The notes beneath the pieces are model-generated. The model searched no databases and had not been told where the DNA came from. It saw only the letters and a program-made list of their open reading frames with translations. Shown one piece after another: positions 41,733 to 54,637 of a stretch of DNA of 64,000 nucleotides; positions within the stretch are counted from its first letter, which is position 1, and the number at the start of each line of letters is the position of its first letter. The DNA comes from Aquincola tertiaricarbonis. Lineage in GTDB: Bacteria; Pseudomonadota; Gammaproteobacteria; Burkholderiales; Burkholderiaceae_C. The position numbers and the translations under genes were made by a program. The DNA lies in the NCBI RefSeq assembly GCF_023573145.1, contig NZ_CP097636.1, forward strand, positions 2,480,001-2,544,000, read 5' to 3'.

Positions 41733-41848
41733 CTAAGCACCTTGTTGGTCGGTGTTTGCCCTGATACATGCCCCCGAAGCGGGCGCAGCGGCCCGTGACG
41801 GTGCATGGCGCCGATGCCTGCGTCGCCCGCCTACACTGCGGCCGCGCC

Positions 41849-42526
41849 ATGACGAACGACACCGCCAAGAGCTCCAGCCTCACCGACCGCGTCACCGAAG
41901 AAATCCGCCGCAAGCTGGCGGATGGCGAGTTCGCGCCCGGGCAGCGCCTGTCGGAGGCGGCGCTGGCCGAGCAGCTGCAGATCTCGCGCAACACGCTGCG
42001 CGAAGCCTTCCGCCTGCTGAGCAAGGAAGGCCTGCTGACGCATTCACCCAACCGCGGCGTGTCGGTGGCGGTGCCCGACATGGCCTCGATCATCGACATC
42101 TACCGCGTGCGGCGGCTGATCGAGTGCCAGGCGCTGGCCCAGGCCTATCCGCGCCACCCGGCCAAGAAGCGGCTGCGCGAGGCGGTGGAAACCGCGATGC
42201 GCGCGCGTGATGCGGGCGACTGGCGCGCGGTGGGCTCGGCCAACATGGCCTTTCACATGGCCATCGTGGAGCTGGCCGACAGCGAACGGCTCAACACCAT
42301 GTTCGCCCACCTGCTGGCCGAGCTGCGGCTGGCCTTCGGGCTGCTGCAGGACCCCGAGTTCCTGCATGCGCCCTACGTGGACATGAACGTGAAGATCCTG
42401 GACCTGGCGGAGGCCGGCGACTTCAGCCAGGCCGCGCAGGCGCTGAACGACTACCTGGTGCACTCCGAGCGCATCGTGCTGGCGGTGTATGCGCGCCGCA
42501 TGGCGGGCGTGGCGCCGGCCACCTGA
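41849..42526 (+). CDS. GntR family transcriptional regulator, FCD subfamily
   Basis: A 225-residue regulator. The winged helix (about 10-75) has LTDRVTEEIRRKLADGEFAPGQRLSEAALAEQLQISRNTLREAFRLLSKEGLLTHSPNRGVSV; the C-terminal FCD helical domain (about 95-215) contains AFHMAIVELADSERL and VHSERIVLAVYARRM. FCD domains bind small carboxylic acids, often with a metal. It is divergent from the MFS-pxp operon and most likely represses it until 5-oxoproline or a product is present. ATG at 41849 was chosen over an upstream in-frame ATG at 41768 because the extra residues have no family similarity. It is convergent with the pyroglutamyl peptidase gene. Confidence 0.9.
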   Translation: MTNDTAKSSSLTDRVTEEIRRKLADGEFAPGQRLSEAALAEQLQISRNTLREAFRLLSKEGLLTHSPNRGVSVAVPDMASIIDIYRVRRLIECQALAQAYPRHPAKKRLREAVETAMRARDAGDWRAVGSANMAFHMAIVELADSERLNTMFAHLLAELRLAFGLLQDPEFLHAPYVDMNVKILDLAEAGDFSQAAQALNDYLVHSERIVLAVYARRMAGVAPAT

Positions 42527-42555
42527 AGGAAGCAGCGCCCCTGGCGCTGACGGGT

Positions 42556-43239
42556 TCAGTTCAAGGCACCGCCCGGGCGCCGGAGGTCGGCGCCTTCCCC
42601 TTCCCACTGCAGCGCGATGCGCAGCGCCTCTTGCACACCGGCCACCTGCTGCGCCAGCGTCATGCTGGGCAGGCTCAGGCCCGGCGCCTGCGCCGCCTGC
42701 TGCGGCAGCAGCGGCACGTGCATGAAGCCGCTGCGCACGCCGCTGCCGGCCAGCGCATGCTGCAGGCCGTAGAACACGTGGTTGCACACGAAGGTACCCG
42801 CCGTTTGCGAGATGGACGCAGGATGGCCCGCCGCCTTCAGCCCCGCCACCATGGCCTTGATGGGCAGCGTGCTGAAGCAGGCCGCCGGTGCACCCGGCAC
42901 CACCGGCTCGTCCACCGGCTGGCGGCCCCGGTTGTCGGGAATGCGCGCGTCGTCCACGTTCAGGGCCACACGTTCGATCGACAAATCGGTGCGGCCCTCG
43001 GCCTGGCCCAGCGCCAGCACCAGCCGCGGCCGGTGCTGCCGCAAGGCCTCGGCCAGCGCCTGCAGCGCGTCGCCAAAGGCACAGGGCAACACCACGCCCA
43101 CGACCGTCGCCTCGGCCCCCAGCGCGCGGCCATGCAGCGCCTGCGCCACCTCGGCGCTGGGGTTGAGGCCGGAGCCGCCAAACGGCTCGAAGCCGGTGAC
43201 CAGCACGCTGGACGAAGGGGTGTAGCGGAGTACTTCCAT
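42556..43239 (-). CDS. pcp: Pyroglutamyl-peptidase I
   Basis: A 227-residue cysteine peptidase that removes N-terminal pyroglutamate from peptides, releasing 5-oxoproline. The N-terminus [20 protein letters not shown] is diagnostic. The catalytic triad can be placed as Glu ([15 protein letters not shown]), Cys ([16 protein letters not shown]) and His ([12 protein letters not shown]). The start at ATG 43239 follows an in-frame GTG at 43242; the choice changes one residue. It supplies substrate to both 5-oxoprolinases encoded nearby, so this region gathers release, uptake and opening of 5-oxoproline. It is monocistronic and convergent with the GntR gene. Confidence 0.94.
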   Translation of the reverse strand: MEVLRYTPSSSVLVTGFEPFGGSGLNPSAEVAQALHGRALGAEATVVGVVLPCAFGDALQALAEALRQHRPRLVLALGQAEGRTDLSIERVALNVDDARIPDNRGRQPVDEPVVPGAPAACFSTLPIKAMVAGLKAAGHPASISQTAGTFVCNHVFYGLQHALAGSGVRSGFMHVPLLPQQAAQAPGLSLPSMTLAQQVAGVQEALRIALQWEGEGADLRRPGGALN

Positions 43240-43397
43240 CACGCGATTGTGAGGCGGCCGTGACCGGCGGTAAGCAGCTGTGGATGCCGTCGGAGCATGA
43301 CTACAGGTTTTCCCGGGGCGGCCCGACAGCCCCGGCGCGGGCCGGTGCCTACAGTTCCCTCATCGCGCCGCTGCGCACTGCAAACAGGAGTACGACG

Positions 43398-43934
43398 ATG
43401 CAACTCGCCACCCGCCAACGCCTCGCCATCGTGGCCTCGGCCGCCGCCCTCACGCTGCTGACGGCCTGCGGCCGCCAGGACGATACCGTGGCCAGCAACA
43501 GCCCCGCCAACAGCGGCATGACCAGCTCCGAGACGGCGCCGACGACGGCACCCTCGACCACCGCGCCGACGACCGACTCGACGACCGGCGTGACGGGCAC
43601 CACGGGCACGGACGCCACCACGGCCAGCACCGGCAGCACCGCGCCCAACAGCATCGAAGCCACCGCCGAACGCGCGGGCCAGGCCGCCGAGCGTGGCGTG
43701 GAAACCGCCGTCACCGCCACCGGTGATGCCAGCCTGACCGCCAAAGTCAAGACCGCCCTGATCACCGCGCCCGACCTGAGCGCGATGAAGATCAACGTGG
43801 ACACCAACAACGGCGTGGTCACGCTGAAGGGCGAAGTGAAGAACACCGCCGAGAAGGTGAAGGCCGAACAGGTGGCCTCCAACGTCACCGGCGTCACCCA
43901 GGTGGTGAACAACCTGCAGGTGGCGAACAGCTGA
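43398..43934 (+). CDS. BON-domain lipoprotein
   Basis: A 178-residue protein. The N-terminus has a lipoprotein signal with lipobox LTAC at about 20-24, then a Thr/Ser-rich low-complexity linker (about 30-85), and a BON domain (about 108-178: DASLTAKVKTALITAPDLSAMKINVDTNNGVVTLKGEVKN, ending VTQVVNNLQV). BON domains bind phospholipid or peptidoglycan and occur in osmotic-stress proteins such as OsmY. It is monocistronic and not evidently linked to the oxoproline genes around it. Confidence 0.9.
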   Translation: MQLATRQRLAIVASAAALTLLTACGRQDDTVASNSPANSGMTSSETAPTTAPSTTAPTTDSTTGVTGTTGTDATTASTGSTAPNSIEATAERAGQAAERGVETAVTATGDASLTAKVKTALITAPDLSAMKINVDTNNGVVTLKGEVKNTAEKVKAEQVASNVTGVTQVVNNLQVANS

Positions 43935-43972
43935 ACGCTTGACGGCAGCCGCGGGCCGGAACAGACGTTCCT

Positions 43973-47665
<3,693 letters not shown>

Positions 47666-47672
47666 GGGTGGC

Positions 47673-48350
47673 TCACTTTGCTTGGGAATGGAACAGCGCC
47701 GACCAGCGTTCGGTCAGCACGGTGGCGATGTCGTGCACCGTGGCGCCGGTGGCGGCGTGCACGGCCGCGGCATAAGGCGGCATGTTGGTGCATTCCAGCA
47801 CGATGTGCTGCAGCGGCCCCTGCAGCTGCAGCAAGCGCAGCGCGGCTGCCACCACCTCGGCTTCGGCGTTGGCGGCGTCCAGCTCGGGCTCGTCGCCGAT
47901 CAGGCAGCGCTGCAGCCGGCTGCCGGGCAAAAGGCCGGCCACCGGTACGTCGGCCGGCGCGCCCACCGCATGCAGATGCGCGGGCGTCAGCGCCAAGGGA
48001 TCGACGGTGACGACGCCGGCGCTGCCGGCCGGCAGCTCAGCCAGCTTGAGCAGGCTGGAAGACCACACAGGCACCGGCAGCGCGGCCTGCAGCTGCGGCT
48101 GGTGCAGCGCCAGGAAGCCGCAGCTGGTGCTGATGGCGGCCGCACCTTCGTCCACCAGCTGCAGCGCGGTGTCGATGAAAGGCTGCAGCAGGCCCTGCGC
48201 CTGCTCGCGCACCACACGCTGCGCCGAGGCGCCGGCGACCACCTGCCGGCGCACCGGAAAGCCGAAGGTGTGTGGGTGGCCGATGTCGCCGGGCAGCCGC
48301 GGGAAGCGGGTGTCCAGCATCAGCACGCCGAGGAAGGGGGCGTTGGCCAT
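47673..48350 (-). CDS. Aspartate/glutamate (hydantoin) racemase family protein
   Basis: A 225-residue protein of the Asp/Glu/hydantoin racemase superfamily. The two catalytic-type cysteines are in [13 protein letters not shown] and [14 protein letters not shown]. The N-terminus [21 protein letters not shown] is like that of family members annotated as aspartate/glutamate racemase. Proteins of this group interconvert D and L forms of amino acids, hydantoins or maleamate-like compounds. In this operon it may present the right isomer to the fused oxoprolinase/hydantoinase, 7 bases downstream, but the substrate is not known. Confidence 0.85.
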   Translation of the reverse strand: MANAPFLGVLMLDTRFPRLPGDIGHPHTFGFPVRRQVVAGASAQRVVREQAQGLLQPFIDTALQLVDEGAAAISTSCGFLALHQPQLQAALPVPVWSSSLLKLAELPAGSAGVVTVDPLALTPAHLHAVGAPADVPVAGLLPGSRLQRCLIGDEPELDAANAEAEVVAAALRLLQLQGPLQHIVLECTNMPPYAAAVHAATGATVHDIATVLTERWSALFHSQAK

Positions 48351-48360
48351 GGCCGCGTGC

Positions 48361-48900
48361 CTACAGCGAACTGGCCGAGCGCGCGGCCTGGTCGTACATG
48401 CCGCTCATGGTGCGCAGCAGCCTGGCCAGCTCGCCCACCGGGGCGTTCAGCTCGGTGTCCAGGCTTTGCACCAGGCATTGCTCGCGCACGCCGCGGTAGG
48501 CCTGCACCAGTGCCTCGCCTTCGGGCGTGGGCTGGTAGTACACCTCCTTGCCCTGGCGCCCGGCTTCCACCAGACCGGCAGCGGCCAGCTTCTTCAGTGA
48601 ATAGGCCACCACGTGGGTGTCCTCGTAGTTCAGCACGAAGCAGATGTCGGCCAGCTTCTTGTGGCGCACCCGGTGGGCCACGTGGTGCAGCAGCAGCACG
48701 TCGGTGAAGGTGAGGTCGGCCTGGCCGGCGGCAGCCATGCAGCGCACCGCCCAGCGCGAGAAGGCATTGAAGGCCACGATGAGGCCGAACTCGAACTCCG
48801 ACAGCTCGGCGCTGCGCGGCGAGACCAGGTGCGCCGAGCTGACGATGCTGCCGGTGCGCCCGCGTTTGGCGGCAGCGGTGGCGGCGGTGGCGCGTGTCAT
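48361..48900 (-). CDS. MarR-type winged-helix transcriptional regulator
   Basis: A 179-residue regulator with a winged-helix domain. Visible are FGLIVAFNAFSRWAVRCMAAAG (helix, about 38-60), LTFTDVLLLHHVAHRVRHKKLADICFVLNYEDTHVVAYSLKKLAAAGLVEAGRQGKEVYYQPTPEGEALV (about 62-130: HTH and wing). ATG at 48900 was chosen because the palindrome at 48915-48936 lies just upstream; an earlier start would run into the operator. It heads the operon with racemase (10 bases later) and oxoprolinase, and lies divergent from a TRAP transporter. It probably represses both transcripts from the palindrome. The ligand is unknown. Confidence 0.87.
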   Translation of the reverse strand: MTRATAATAAAKRGRTGSIVSSAHLVSPRSAELSEFEFGLIVAFNAFSRWAVRCMAAAGQADLTFTDVLLLHHVAHRVRHKKLADICFVLNYEDTHVVAYSLKKLAAAGLVEAGRQGKEVYYQPTPEGEALVQAYRGVREQCLVQSLDTELNAPVGELARLLRTMSGMYDQAARSASSL

Positions 48901-48914
48901 GTCGGCACCTCGTT

Positions 48915-48936
48915 GATAAAACGTTGACGTTTTATC
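48915..48936. promoter_or_regulatory. Perfect 22-bp palindrome, probable MarR operator
   Basis: GATAAAACGT-TG-ACGTTTTATC: two 10-base arms match exactly around a 2-base centre. It lies 14 bases before the MarR start and about 124 bases before the TRAP dctP start, in the divergent region. The AT-rich sequence stands out from the GC-rich background. Size and position are those of an autoregulatory winged-helix repressor site. Confidence 0.8.
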
Positions 48937-49059
48937 GCAGTTCTTTCGCAACCACAAGGCGGACCGCCGCGCGCTTGGGGTAAGCCCCGGCACGGGCCGT
49001 GCTAGCCACGCATCCTTTCAATGCGACAGTTCGCACACCCCTCATCCCGGAGCGACCTC

Positions 49060-50037
49060 ATGCTTGTGACCCGAGTTCAATCCCTGGCCGCCGCCCTGCT
49101 GACCTTCGGCGCGGTGATGGCCAGCCAGGCGCAGACCAAGTGGGACCTGCCCGCCGCCTACCCCGCCACCAACTTCCACACAGAGAACCTGACGCAGTTC
49201 GCGGCCGACGTGGACAAGGCCACCGGCGGCAAGCTCAAGATCACGGTGCATGCCAATGCCTCGCTGTTCAAGGCCAACGAGATCAAGCGTGCGGTGCAGG
49301 GCGGCCAGGCCCCCATTGGCGAGGTGCTGCTGGCCAACTTCGAGAACGAGAACCCGATCTACGGCGCCGACGGCATCCCCTTCCTGGCCACCAGCTATGC
49401 CGAGTCGAAGAAGCTGGCCGAGGCCCAGAAGCCGGTGCTGCAGAAGCTGCTGGCCAGCCAGGGCATGATGCTGCTGTACACCGTGCCGTGGCCGCCGCAG
49501 GGCATCTACGTCAAGAAGGAGATCGCCTCGGTGGCCGACATGCGCGGCCTCAAGTGGCGCGCCTACAGCCCGGCCACCGCCAAGATCGCCGAGCTGATCG
49601 GCGCGCAGCCGGTCACCATCCAGGCGGCCGAACTGTCGCAGGCGCTGGCCACCGGCGTGGTGGAAAGCTACATGTCCAGCGGCTCCACCGGCTACGACAG
49701 CAAGACCTACGAAAGCATCAAGTACTGGTACGACACCCAGGCCTGGCTGCCCAAGAACGGCATCCTGGTGAACAAGAAGGCCTTCGACGCGCTGGACAAG
49801 CCCACGCAGGACGCGCTGCTCAAGGCCGCCGCCGAGGCCGAGGCCCGTGGCTGGAAGATCAGCGAGGAGAAGAACGCCTGGTACAAGAAGGCGCTGACCG
49901 ACAAGGGCATGAAGATCATGACGCCTTCGCCCAAGCTGGTGGCCGACCTGAAGCAGGTGGGCGGCATCATGCTGACCGACTGGCAGAAGAAGGCCGGGGC
50001 TGACGGCGAAGCCGTGATCAACGCCTTCCGCAAGTGA
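49060..50037 (+). CDS. TRAP transporter substrate-binding protein DctP
   Basis: A 325-residue periplasmic binding protein of TRAP transporters. Signal peptide about 1-25 (SLAAALLTFGAVMASQAQT). Family core: TNFHTENLTQFAADVDKATGGKLKITVHANASLFKANEIKRAVQGGQAPIGEV, and DMRGLKWRAYSPATAKIAELIGAQPVTIQAAELSQALATGVVESYMSS, in which the Arg of KWRAYS binds the substrate carboxylate. ATG at 49060 has GGAG 8 bases upstream. Ligands of this subgroup are organic acids; with the divergent racemase-oxoprolinase operon a 5-oxoproline- or hydantoin-type acid is likely. It overlaps dctQ by 1 base. Confidence 0.93.
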   Translation: MLVTRVQSLAAALLTFGAVMASQAQTKWDLPAAYPATNFHTENLTQFAADVDKATGGKLKITVHANASLFKANEIKRAVQGGQAPIGEVLLANFENENPIYGADGIPFLATSYAESKKLAEAQKPVLQKLLASQGMMLLYTVPWPPQGIYVKKEIASVADMRGLKWRAYSPATAKIAELIGAQPVTIQAAELSQALATGVVESYMSSGSTGYDSKTYESIKYWYDTQAWLPKNGILVNKKAFDALDKPTQDALLKAAAEAEARGWKISEEKNAWYKKALTDKGMKIMTPSPKLVADLKQVGGIMLTDWQKKAGADGEAVINAFRK

Positions 50038-50570
50038 TGCGCCGGCTGCTGGACGCGCTGTACTTCGGTGCCGGCGCCGTGGCCGCGGCCTTCGTGGCGC
50101 TGATCGCGGTGCTGATGATCGGCCAGAGCATCCTGCGCGAGTTCGGCGTGCGCACCGGCGCCGTGCCCGACGTGGTGGCCTGGTGCTGCGCGGCGGCCGG
50201 CTTCTTCGCGATGGCGCATGCCTTCAAGCATGGCGACTTCGTGCGGGTGACGCTGCTGCTGGAGAAGGTGTCGCCGCCGGTGCGCCGCACGCTGGAGCTC
50301 ACCAGCCTGCTGATCGGCACCGCCAGCGTCAGCTACCTGATGTGGGCCGCGGTGTCCTTCACCTACGAAAGCTGGGCCTTCAACGACATCGCCACCGGCC
50401 TGCTGCCGATGCCGCTGTGGATTCCGCAGCTGGGCTTTGCCATCGGCTCGGTGCTGCTGTGGATCGCGGTGGTCGACGAGCTAGTGATCGTGCTGCGTGG
50501 CGGCCGCCCCACCTTCGTGGTGGCGGTGGAGCAGCGGCATGCGCAAGGCGACTTCTCTTCCGACATCTGA
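50037..50570 (+). CDS. TRAP transporter small permease DctQ
   Basis: A 177-residue four-helix membrane protein, the small permease subunit of a TRAP transporter. Helices at about 12-32, 46-64, 88-108 (TSLLIGTASVSYLMWAAVSF) and 128-150 (WIPQLGFAIGSVLLWIAVVDELVIV). The IPQLGFAIGSVLLW motif and the cytoplasmic H-A-F-K-H-G-D-F-V-R sequence (HAFKHGDFVRVTLLLEKVS) are characteristic. ATG at 50037 overlaps the dctP stop (TGATG). dctM follows 34 bases later. Confidence 0.93.
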   Translation: MRRLLDALYFGAGAVAAAFVALIAVLMIGQSILREFGVRTGAVPDVVAWCCAAAGFFAMAHAFKHGDFVRVTLLLEKVSPPVRRTLELTSLLIGTASVSYLMWAAVSFTYESWAFNDIATGLLPMPLWIPQLGFAIGSVLLWIAVVDELVIVLRGGRPTFVVAVEQRHAQGDFSSDI

Positions 50571-50604
50571 ACCGCACGCTGCAAACGAACGGACCGACGC
50601 GACG

Positions 50605-51939
50605 ATGGACATCCTGACGATGGGCGCGATCCTGCTGGCGCTGATGCTGGTGCTGCTGGCCGGCGGCGTGTGGATCGCGATGACGCTGGCGATCGTGGGC
50701 TGGGTGGGCCAGGCCTTCTTCACCAGCACGCAACCGGCCAAGAACCTGTTCTCGGCCTTCTGGGAATCGAATGCCAGCTGGGAGCTGGCCGCGCTGCCGC
50801 TCTTCATCTGGATGGGCGAGATCCTCTTTCGCACCCGCCTGTCGGAAGAGATGTTCGAGGGCCTGCGGCCCTGGCTCAACCGCGTGCCGGGGCGGCTGAT
50901 GCACACCACGGTGCTGGGCTGCGGCATCTTCGGCTCGGTGTCGGGCTCGTCGGCCGCCACCTGCGCCACCATCGCCAAGGTGGCCCTGCCCGAGCTGCAG
51001 CGGCGCGGCTACTCGGAGCGGCTGGCGCTGGGCTCGCTGGCCACCGCGGGTACCCTGGGCATCCTGATCCCGCCGTCCATCACCATGGTGGTGTATGCGG
51101 TGGCGGCCGATGCGTCGATCATCCGCATCTTCCTGGCGGGCTTCATTCCCAGCGCCATCCTGATGGCGCTGTTCTCGGGCTACATCGCCTGGTGGAGCAT
51201 CCGCCATGCCGACCAGGTGCCGCCGGCAGACCCGCCCACACCCTTGCTCGAGAAGATCCGCCGCTCGGGCCAGCTCATTCCCTGCACGGTGCTCATCGTC
51301 TTCATCTGCTGGGTGCTGATCGCCGGCTACGCCACCGCCACCGAATGCGCGGCCTACGGCGTGGCGGGCTCGCTGGCGCTGGCCGCCTGGGGCCGCAGCC
51401 TGACCTGGCGCAACTTCGTCGACGGGCTGATGAGCGCCACCCGCACCAGCTGCATGATCATGTTCATCCTGGCGGGGGCCTCCTTCCTCACCAAGACCAT
51501 GGCCTTCACCGGCATCCCGCGCGAGCTGGCCGAATGGGTGGACAGCCTGCAGCTCAGCCCCTATGCGCTGATCGCGGTGCTGGTGGGCGTGTACCTGGTG
51601 CTGGGCACCGCACTCGACGGCATCTCGATGATCGTGCTCACCTCGGCCGTGGTGCTGCCGATGATCCAGAAGGCCGGTTTCGATCTGGTGTGGTTCGGCA
51701 TCTTCGTGGTGCTGCTGGTCGAGATCGCCGAGGTCACGCCGCCGGTGGGCTTCAACCTGTTCGTGCTGCAGAACATGACCGGCAAGGACAGCAACACCAT
51801 CGCCCGCGCCGCCCTGCCCTTCTTCGGCTGCCTGGTGGTGTGCATCGTGGTCATCACGGCGTTTCCGCAGCTGGTGACCTGGCTGCCCGACCTGGTGATG
51901 GGGGCCGACGGCGTACCGGCGTCACCAGTCAGCAATTGA
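50605..51939 (+). CDS. TRAP transporter large permease DctM
   Basis: A 444-residue large permease with about 12-13 membrane helices, carrying out sodium-coupled uptake of the ligand bound to DctP. Family signatures: LPLFIWMGEILFRTRLSEEMFEGLRPWLNRVPGRLMHTTVLGCGIFGSVSGSSAATCATIAKVALPELQRRGY (about 65-140), GTLGILIPPSITMVVYAVAADASI, and the C-terminal GIFVVLLVEIAEVTPPVGFNLFVLQNMTGKD. ATG at 50605 gives the usual MDILTMGAILLALMLVLLAGG. It is the end of the TRAP operon; a 110-base gap precedes the PilB-like gene. Confidence 0.94.
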   Translation: MDILTMGAILLALMLVLLAGGVWIAMTLAIVGWVGQAFFTSTQPAKNLFSAFWESNASWELAALPLFIWMGEILFRTRLSEEMFEGLRPWLNRVPGRLMHTTVLGCGIFGSVSGSSAATCATIAKVALPELQRRGYSERLALGSLATAGTLGILIPPSITMVVYAVAADASIIRIFLAGFIPSAILMALFSGYIAWWSIRHADQVPPADPPTPLLEKIRRSGQLIPCTVLIVFICWVLIAGYATATECAAYGVAGSLALAAWGRSLTWRNFVDGLMSATRTSCMIMFILAGASFLTKTMAFTGIPRELAEWVDSLQLSPYALIAVLVGVYLVLGTALDGISMIVLTSAVVLPMIQKAGFDLVWFGIFVVLLVEIAEVTPPVGFNLFVLQNMTGKDSNTIARAALPFFGCLVVCIVVITAFPQLVTWLPDLVMGADGVPASPVSN

Positions 51940-52048
51940 GGTCGACCACACCCCCTTATTCCGCCTTTATCAGCCGCACCCCTTGCCTAGCATGCAGGGG
52001 CGTGCCGGTGTGTCCCGCCCGGCGCATCCCGTGCCACAAGGACACCCG

Positions 52049-54595
52049 ATGTCTGACCTTTCCCTGCCGCCGCTCGAGTTCTCGCTGCAAGACACGGTGC
52101 CGGCCGATCTGGGCCCCGACCGTGGGCCGGCGTACGAGCCCTTCAAGTGGCCGACGCCGCCGTTCGCGAGCTACCCCGAGCCGGTGCGGCAGAGCCGCCC
52201 CGAGGACTGCGAGCTGGAAGGGCTGAGCGGCAAGGCACGGCCAGGCAAGCTGATGTCGCTGACGCCCGAGGCCGGCATCGCCCACGTCAAGGTGCTGCCG
52301 GCGCGCGCCGCCATCCCGCTGCGCTTCGACCAGTTCCGGCGGCTGACGTTGAAGGCACCGCTGCCCACGGTGGGCGCGACCCACAACGACCCGCATGCGG
52401 CCATCGTCGACCACCGGCCGGCCGTGCCCTACAAGATCAGCTGGCAGGACGGCAGCGCGACCGAGGGCATGACCATCGGCCACGTCGACGCCGACTACGG
52501 CGTCTTCATCTTCGAGCCGCTGGACGACGACGGCACGGTCGAGCGCAGCTTCGTGCCCCGCCATGCCTTCGCGTCGGTGGAGTTCGGCACCCGGTTGGGC
52601 GAGCTGCTGGTGGAACAGCAGGCCACCACCACCGGCCAGATCGAGGAGGTGGTGCAGGAGCAGCAGCGCATGCGCTCGCAGAAGCTGGGCGACATCCTGG
52701 TCAGCCGACAGATCGTCACCCCCGACCAGCTGCTGGAAGCCATCGAGCAGCAGGCCAAGATGCCGATGGTGCGCATCGGCGAGGCGCTGACCGCGCTGGG
52801 CCTGATCACCCCGCAGCAGCTGGACGACGCGCTGGCGCAGCAGAAGCACGACCGCTCGGTGCCGCTGGGCGAGATGCTGGTGCGCCAGGGCCTGGTCTCG
52901 CGCCAGGACCTGCAGACCGCGCTGGCCCGCAAGATGGGCTACCCGGTGGTGGACGTGGCGCACTTCCCGGTGGAGGCCGAGGCGGCCCGCAAGCTGCCGT
53001 TTGCCGCCGCCAGCCGGCTGGTGACGCTGCCGCTGCTGCTGCGTGGCGGCCGGCTGATCGTCGCGCTGGAAGATCCTTCGCGCCGCTCGGTGATCGAGGA
53101 GCTGGAGTTCGTCAGCCAGCTCAAGGTGGTGCCCACGCTGGCCACCGCCGCCCAGGTGATGCGGGCCCTGCCCACGGTGTACGAACGGCTGGGCATCGAC
53201 ACCTCGGGCCTGCGGGTGGACGACCCCAGCGCCGCGATCGAGTTCGAGCCCCAGGACGCCAGCAAGCTGGTGGAGACGCTGGAGCTGCAGCACAGCAACA
53301 GCGCCAAGGAAGCCGAGGACGACCAGCCGATCGAGCAGTCGGACAACTCGCTGGTGCGGCTGATCAACCAGATGATCATCGACGCCCACAACCAGGGCGT
53401 GTCCGACATCCACATCGAGACCTACCCCGGCCGCGAGAAGCTCAAGATCCGCTACCGCAAGGACGGCGTGCTGCGCCCCTACCTGGAGCTGCCGCACACC
53501 TACCGCGCCGCGCTGATCGCGCGCATCAAGATCATGTGCGACCTCGACATCTCCGAGCGCCGCAAGCCGCAGGACGGCAAGATCAACTTCGCCAAGTTCA
53601 GCCCCCAGCACAAGCTGGAGCTGCGCATCGCCACCATCCCGACCAACAACAACCTGGAAGACGTGGTGATGCGGCTGCTGGCCTCGGCCAAGCCGCTGCC
53701 GCTGGAAAAGCTGGGGGTCTCGGAGCGCAACTACAAGCGGCTGACCGAGGCCGTGGGCCGCCCTTACGGCATGGTGCTGTGCGTGGGACCCACCGGCAGC
53801 GGCAAGACCACCACGCTGCATTCGGCGCTGGCCAAGATCAACACGCCCGAGCGCAAGATCTGGACGGCCGAGGACCCGGTGGAAATCACCCAGGCCGGGC
53901 TGCGGCAGGTGCAGGTCAACGCCAAGATCGACTGGACCTTCGCCAAGGCGCTGCGGGCCTTCCTGCGGGCCGACCCGGACGTGATCATGGTCGGCGAAAT
54001 CCGCGACGGCGAAACCGCGCAGATGGCGGTGGAAGCCTCGCTCACCGGCCACCTGGTGTTCAGCACCCTGCACACCAACAGCGCGCCCGAGACCGTGACC
54101 CGGCTGCTGGACATGGGCATGGACCCGTTCAACTTCGCCGATGCGCTGCTGGCCGTGCTGGCGCAGCGGCTGGTGCGCCGGCTGTGCGCCCACTGCCGCG
54201 TGGCCAGCCCTGCCAGCCAGCAGCAGGTGGACGAGCTGCTGCACGACTACCTGCACGTGTTTCCGCCGAACGATCCGCGCTTTGCCGCGGAAAGCGAAGA
54301 CGCGCTGCTGGCCGACTGGACCCAGCGCTTCGGCAGCAACGGCAAGCTGATGCACTACCACGCGCCCGGCTGCAAGCACTGCGACGACAGCGGCTTCAAG
54401 GGCCGGGTGGGCCTGCACGAGCTGCTGTCGATGTCGCGCGACCTGCGCCGCCTGGTGCAGACCGGCGCGCGGGTGGAGGAGATCCTCAACACCGGCCTGG
54501 CCGAAGGCATGCGCACGCTGCGCCAGGACGGCATCGAGAAGGTGTTGCAGGGTCTGACCACCATCGAGGAAGTGCGGGCTACAAGCAACACATGA
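52049..54595 (+). CDS. GspE/PilB family ATPase with N-terminal extension
   Basis: An 848-residue type II secretion/type IV pilus-type ATPase. About 1-175 is an unassigned beta-rich segment (PGKLMSLTPEAGIAHVKVLPARAAIPLRF and YGVFIFEPLDDDGTVERSFVP). Then come two MshEN-like repeats (LGDILVSRQIVTPDQLLEAI, IGEALTALGLITPQQLDDALAQQ and PLGEMLVRQGLVSRQDLQTALA), which bind c-di-GMP in other ATPases. The ATPase core has DIHIETYPGREKLKIRYRKDG, Walker A GPTGSGKTTT (Lys586), EDPVEITQAGLRQVQVN, DPDVIMVGEIRDGETA and the zinc motif CAHC...CKHC. ATG at 52049 is preceded by AAGGA. No pilin, PilC or secretin gene is near. It is followed 42 bases later by a SHOCT protein gene. Confidence 0.93.
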   Translation: MSDLSLPPLEFSLQDTVPADLGPDRGPAYEPFKWPTPPFASYPEPVRQSRPEDCELEGLSGKARPGKLMSLTPEAGIAHVKVLPARAAIPLRFDQFRRLTLKAPLPTVGATHNDPHAAIVDHRPAVPYKISWQDGSATEGMTIGHVDADYGVFIFEPLDDDGTVERSFVPRHAFASVEFGTRLGELLVEQQATTTGQIEEVVQEQQRMRSQKLGDILVSRQIVTPDQLLEAIEQQAKMPMVRIGEALTALGLITPQQLDDALAQQKHDRSVPLGEMLVRQGLVSRQDLQTALARKMGYPVVDVAHFPVEAEAARKLPFAAASRLVTLPLLLRGGRLIVALEDPSRRSVIEELEFVSQLKVVPTLATAAQVMRALPTVYERLGIDTSGLRVDDPSAAIEFEPQDASKLVETLELQHSNSAKEAEDDQPIEQSDNSLVRLINQMIIDAHNQGVSDIHIETYPGREKLKIRYRKDGVLRPYLELPHTYRAALIARIKIMCDLDISERRKPQDGKINFAKFSPQHKLELRIATIPTNNNLEDVVMRLLASAKPLPLEKLGVSERNYKRLTEAVGRPYGMVLCVGPTGSGKTTTLHSALAKINTPERKIWTAEDPVEITQAGLRQVQVNAKIDWTFAKALRAFLRADPDVIMVGEIRDGETAQMAVEASLTGHLVFSTLHTNSAPETVTRLLDMGMDPFNFADALLAVLAQRLVRRLCAHCRVASPASQQQVDELLHDYLHVFPPNDPRFAAESEDALLADWTQRFGSNGKLMHYHAPGCKHCDDSGFKGRVGLHELLSMSRDLRRLVQTGARVEEILNTGLAEGMRTLRQDGIEKVLQGLTTIEEVRATSNT

Positions 54596-54637
54596 AGCCT
54601 CACAATCGTGGCCATCAACCACGACGCGAGGCTTTCC

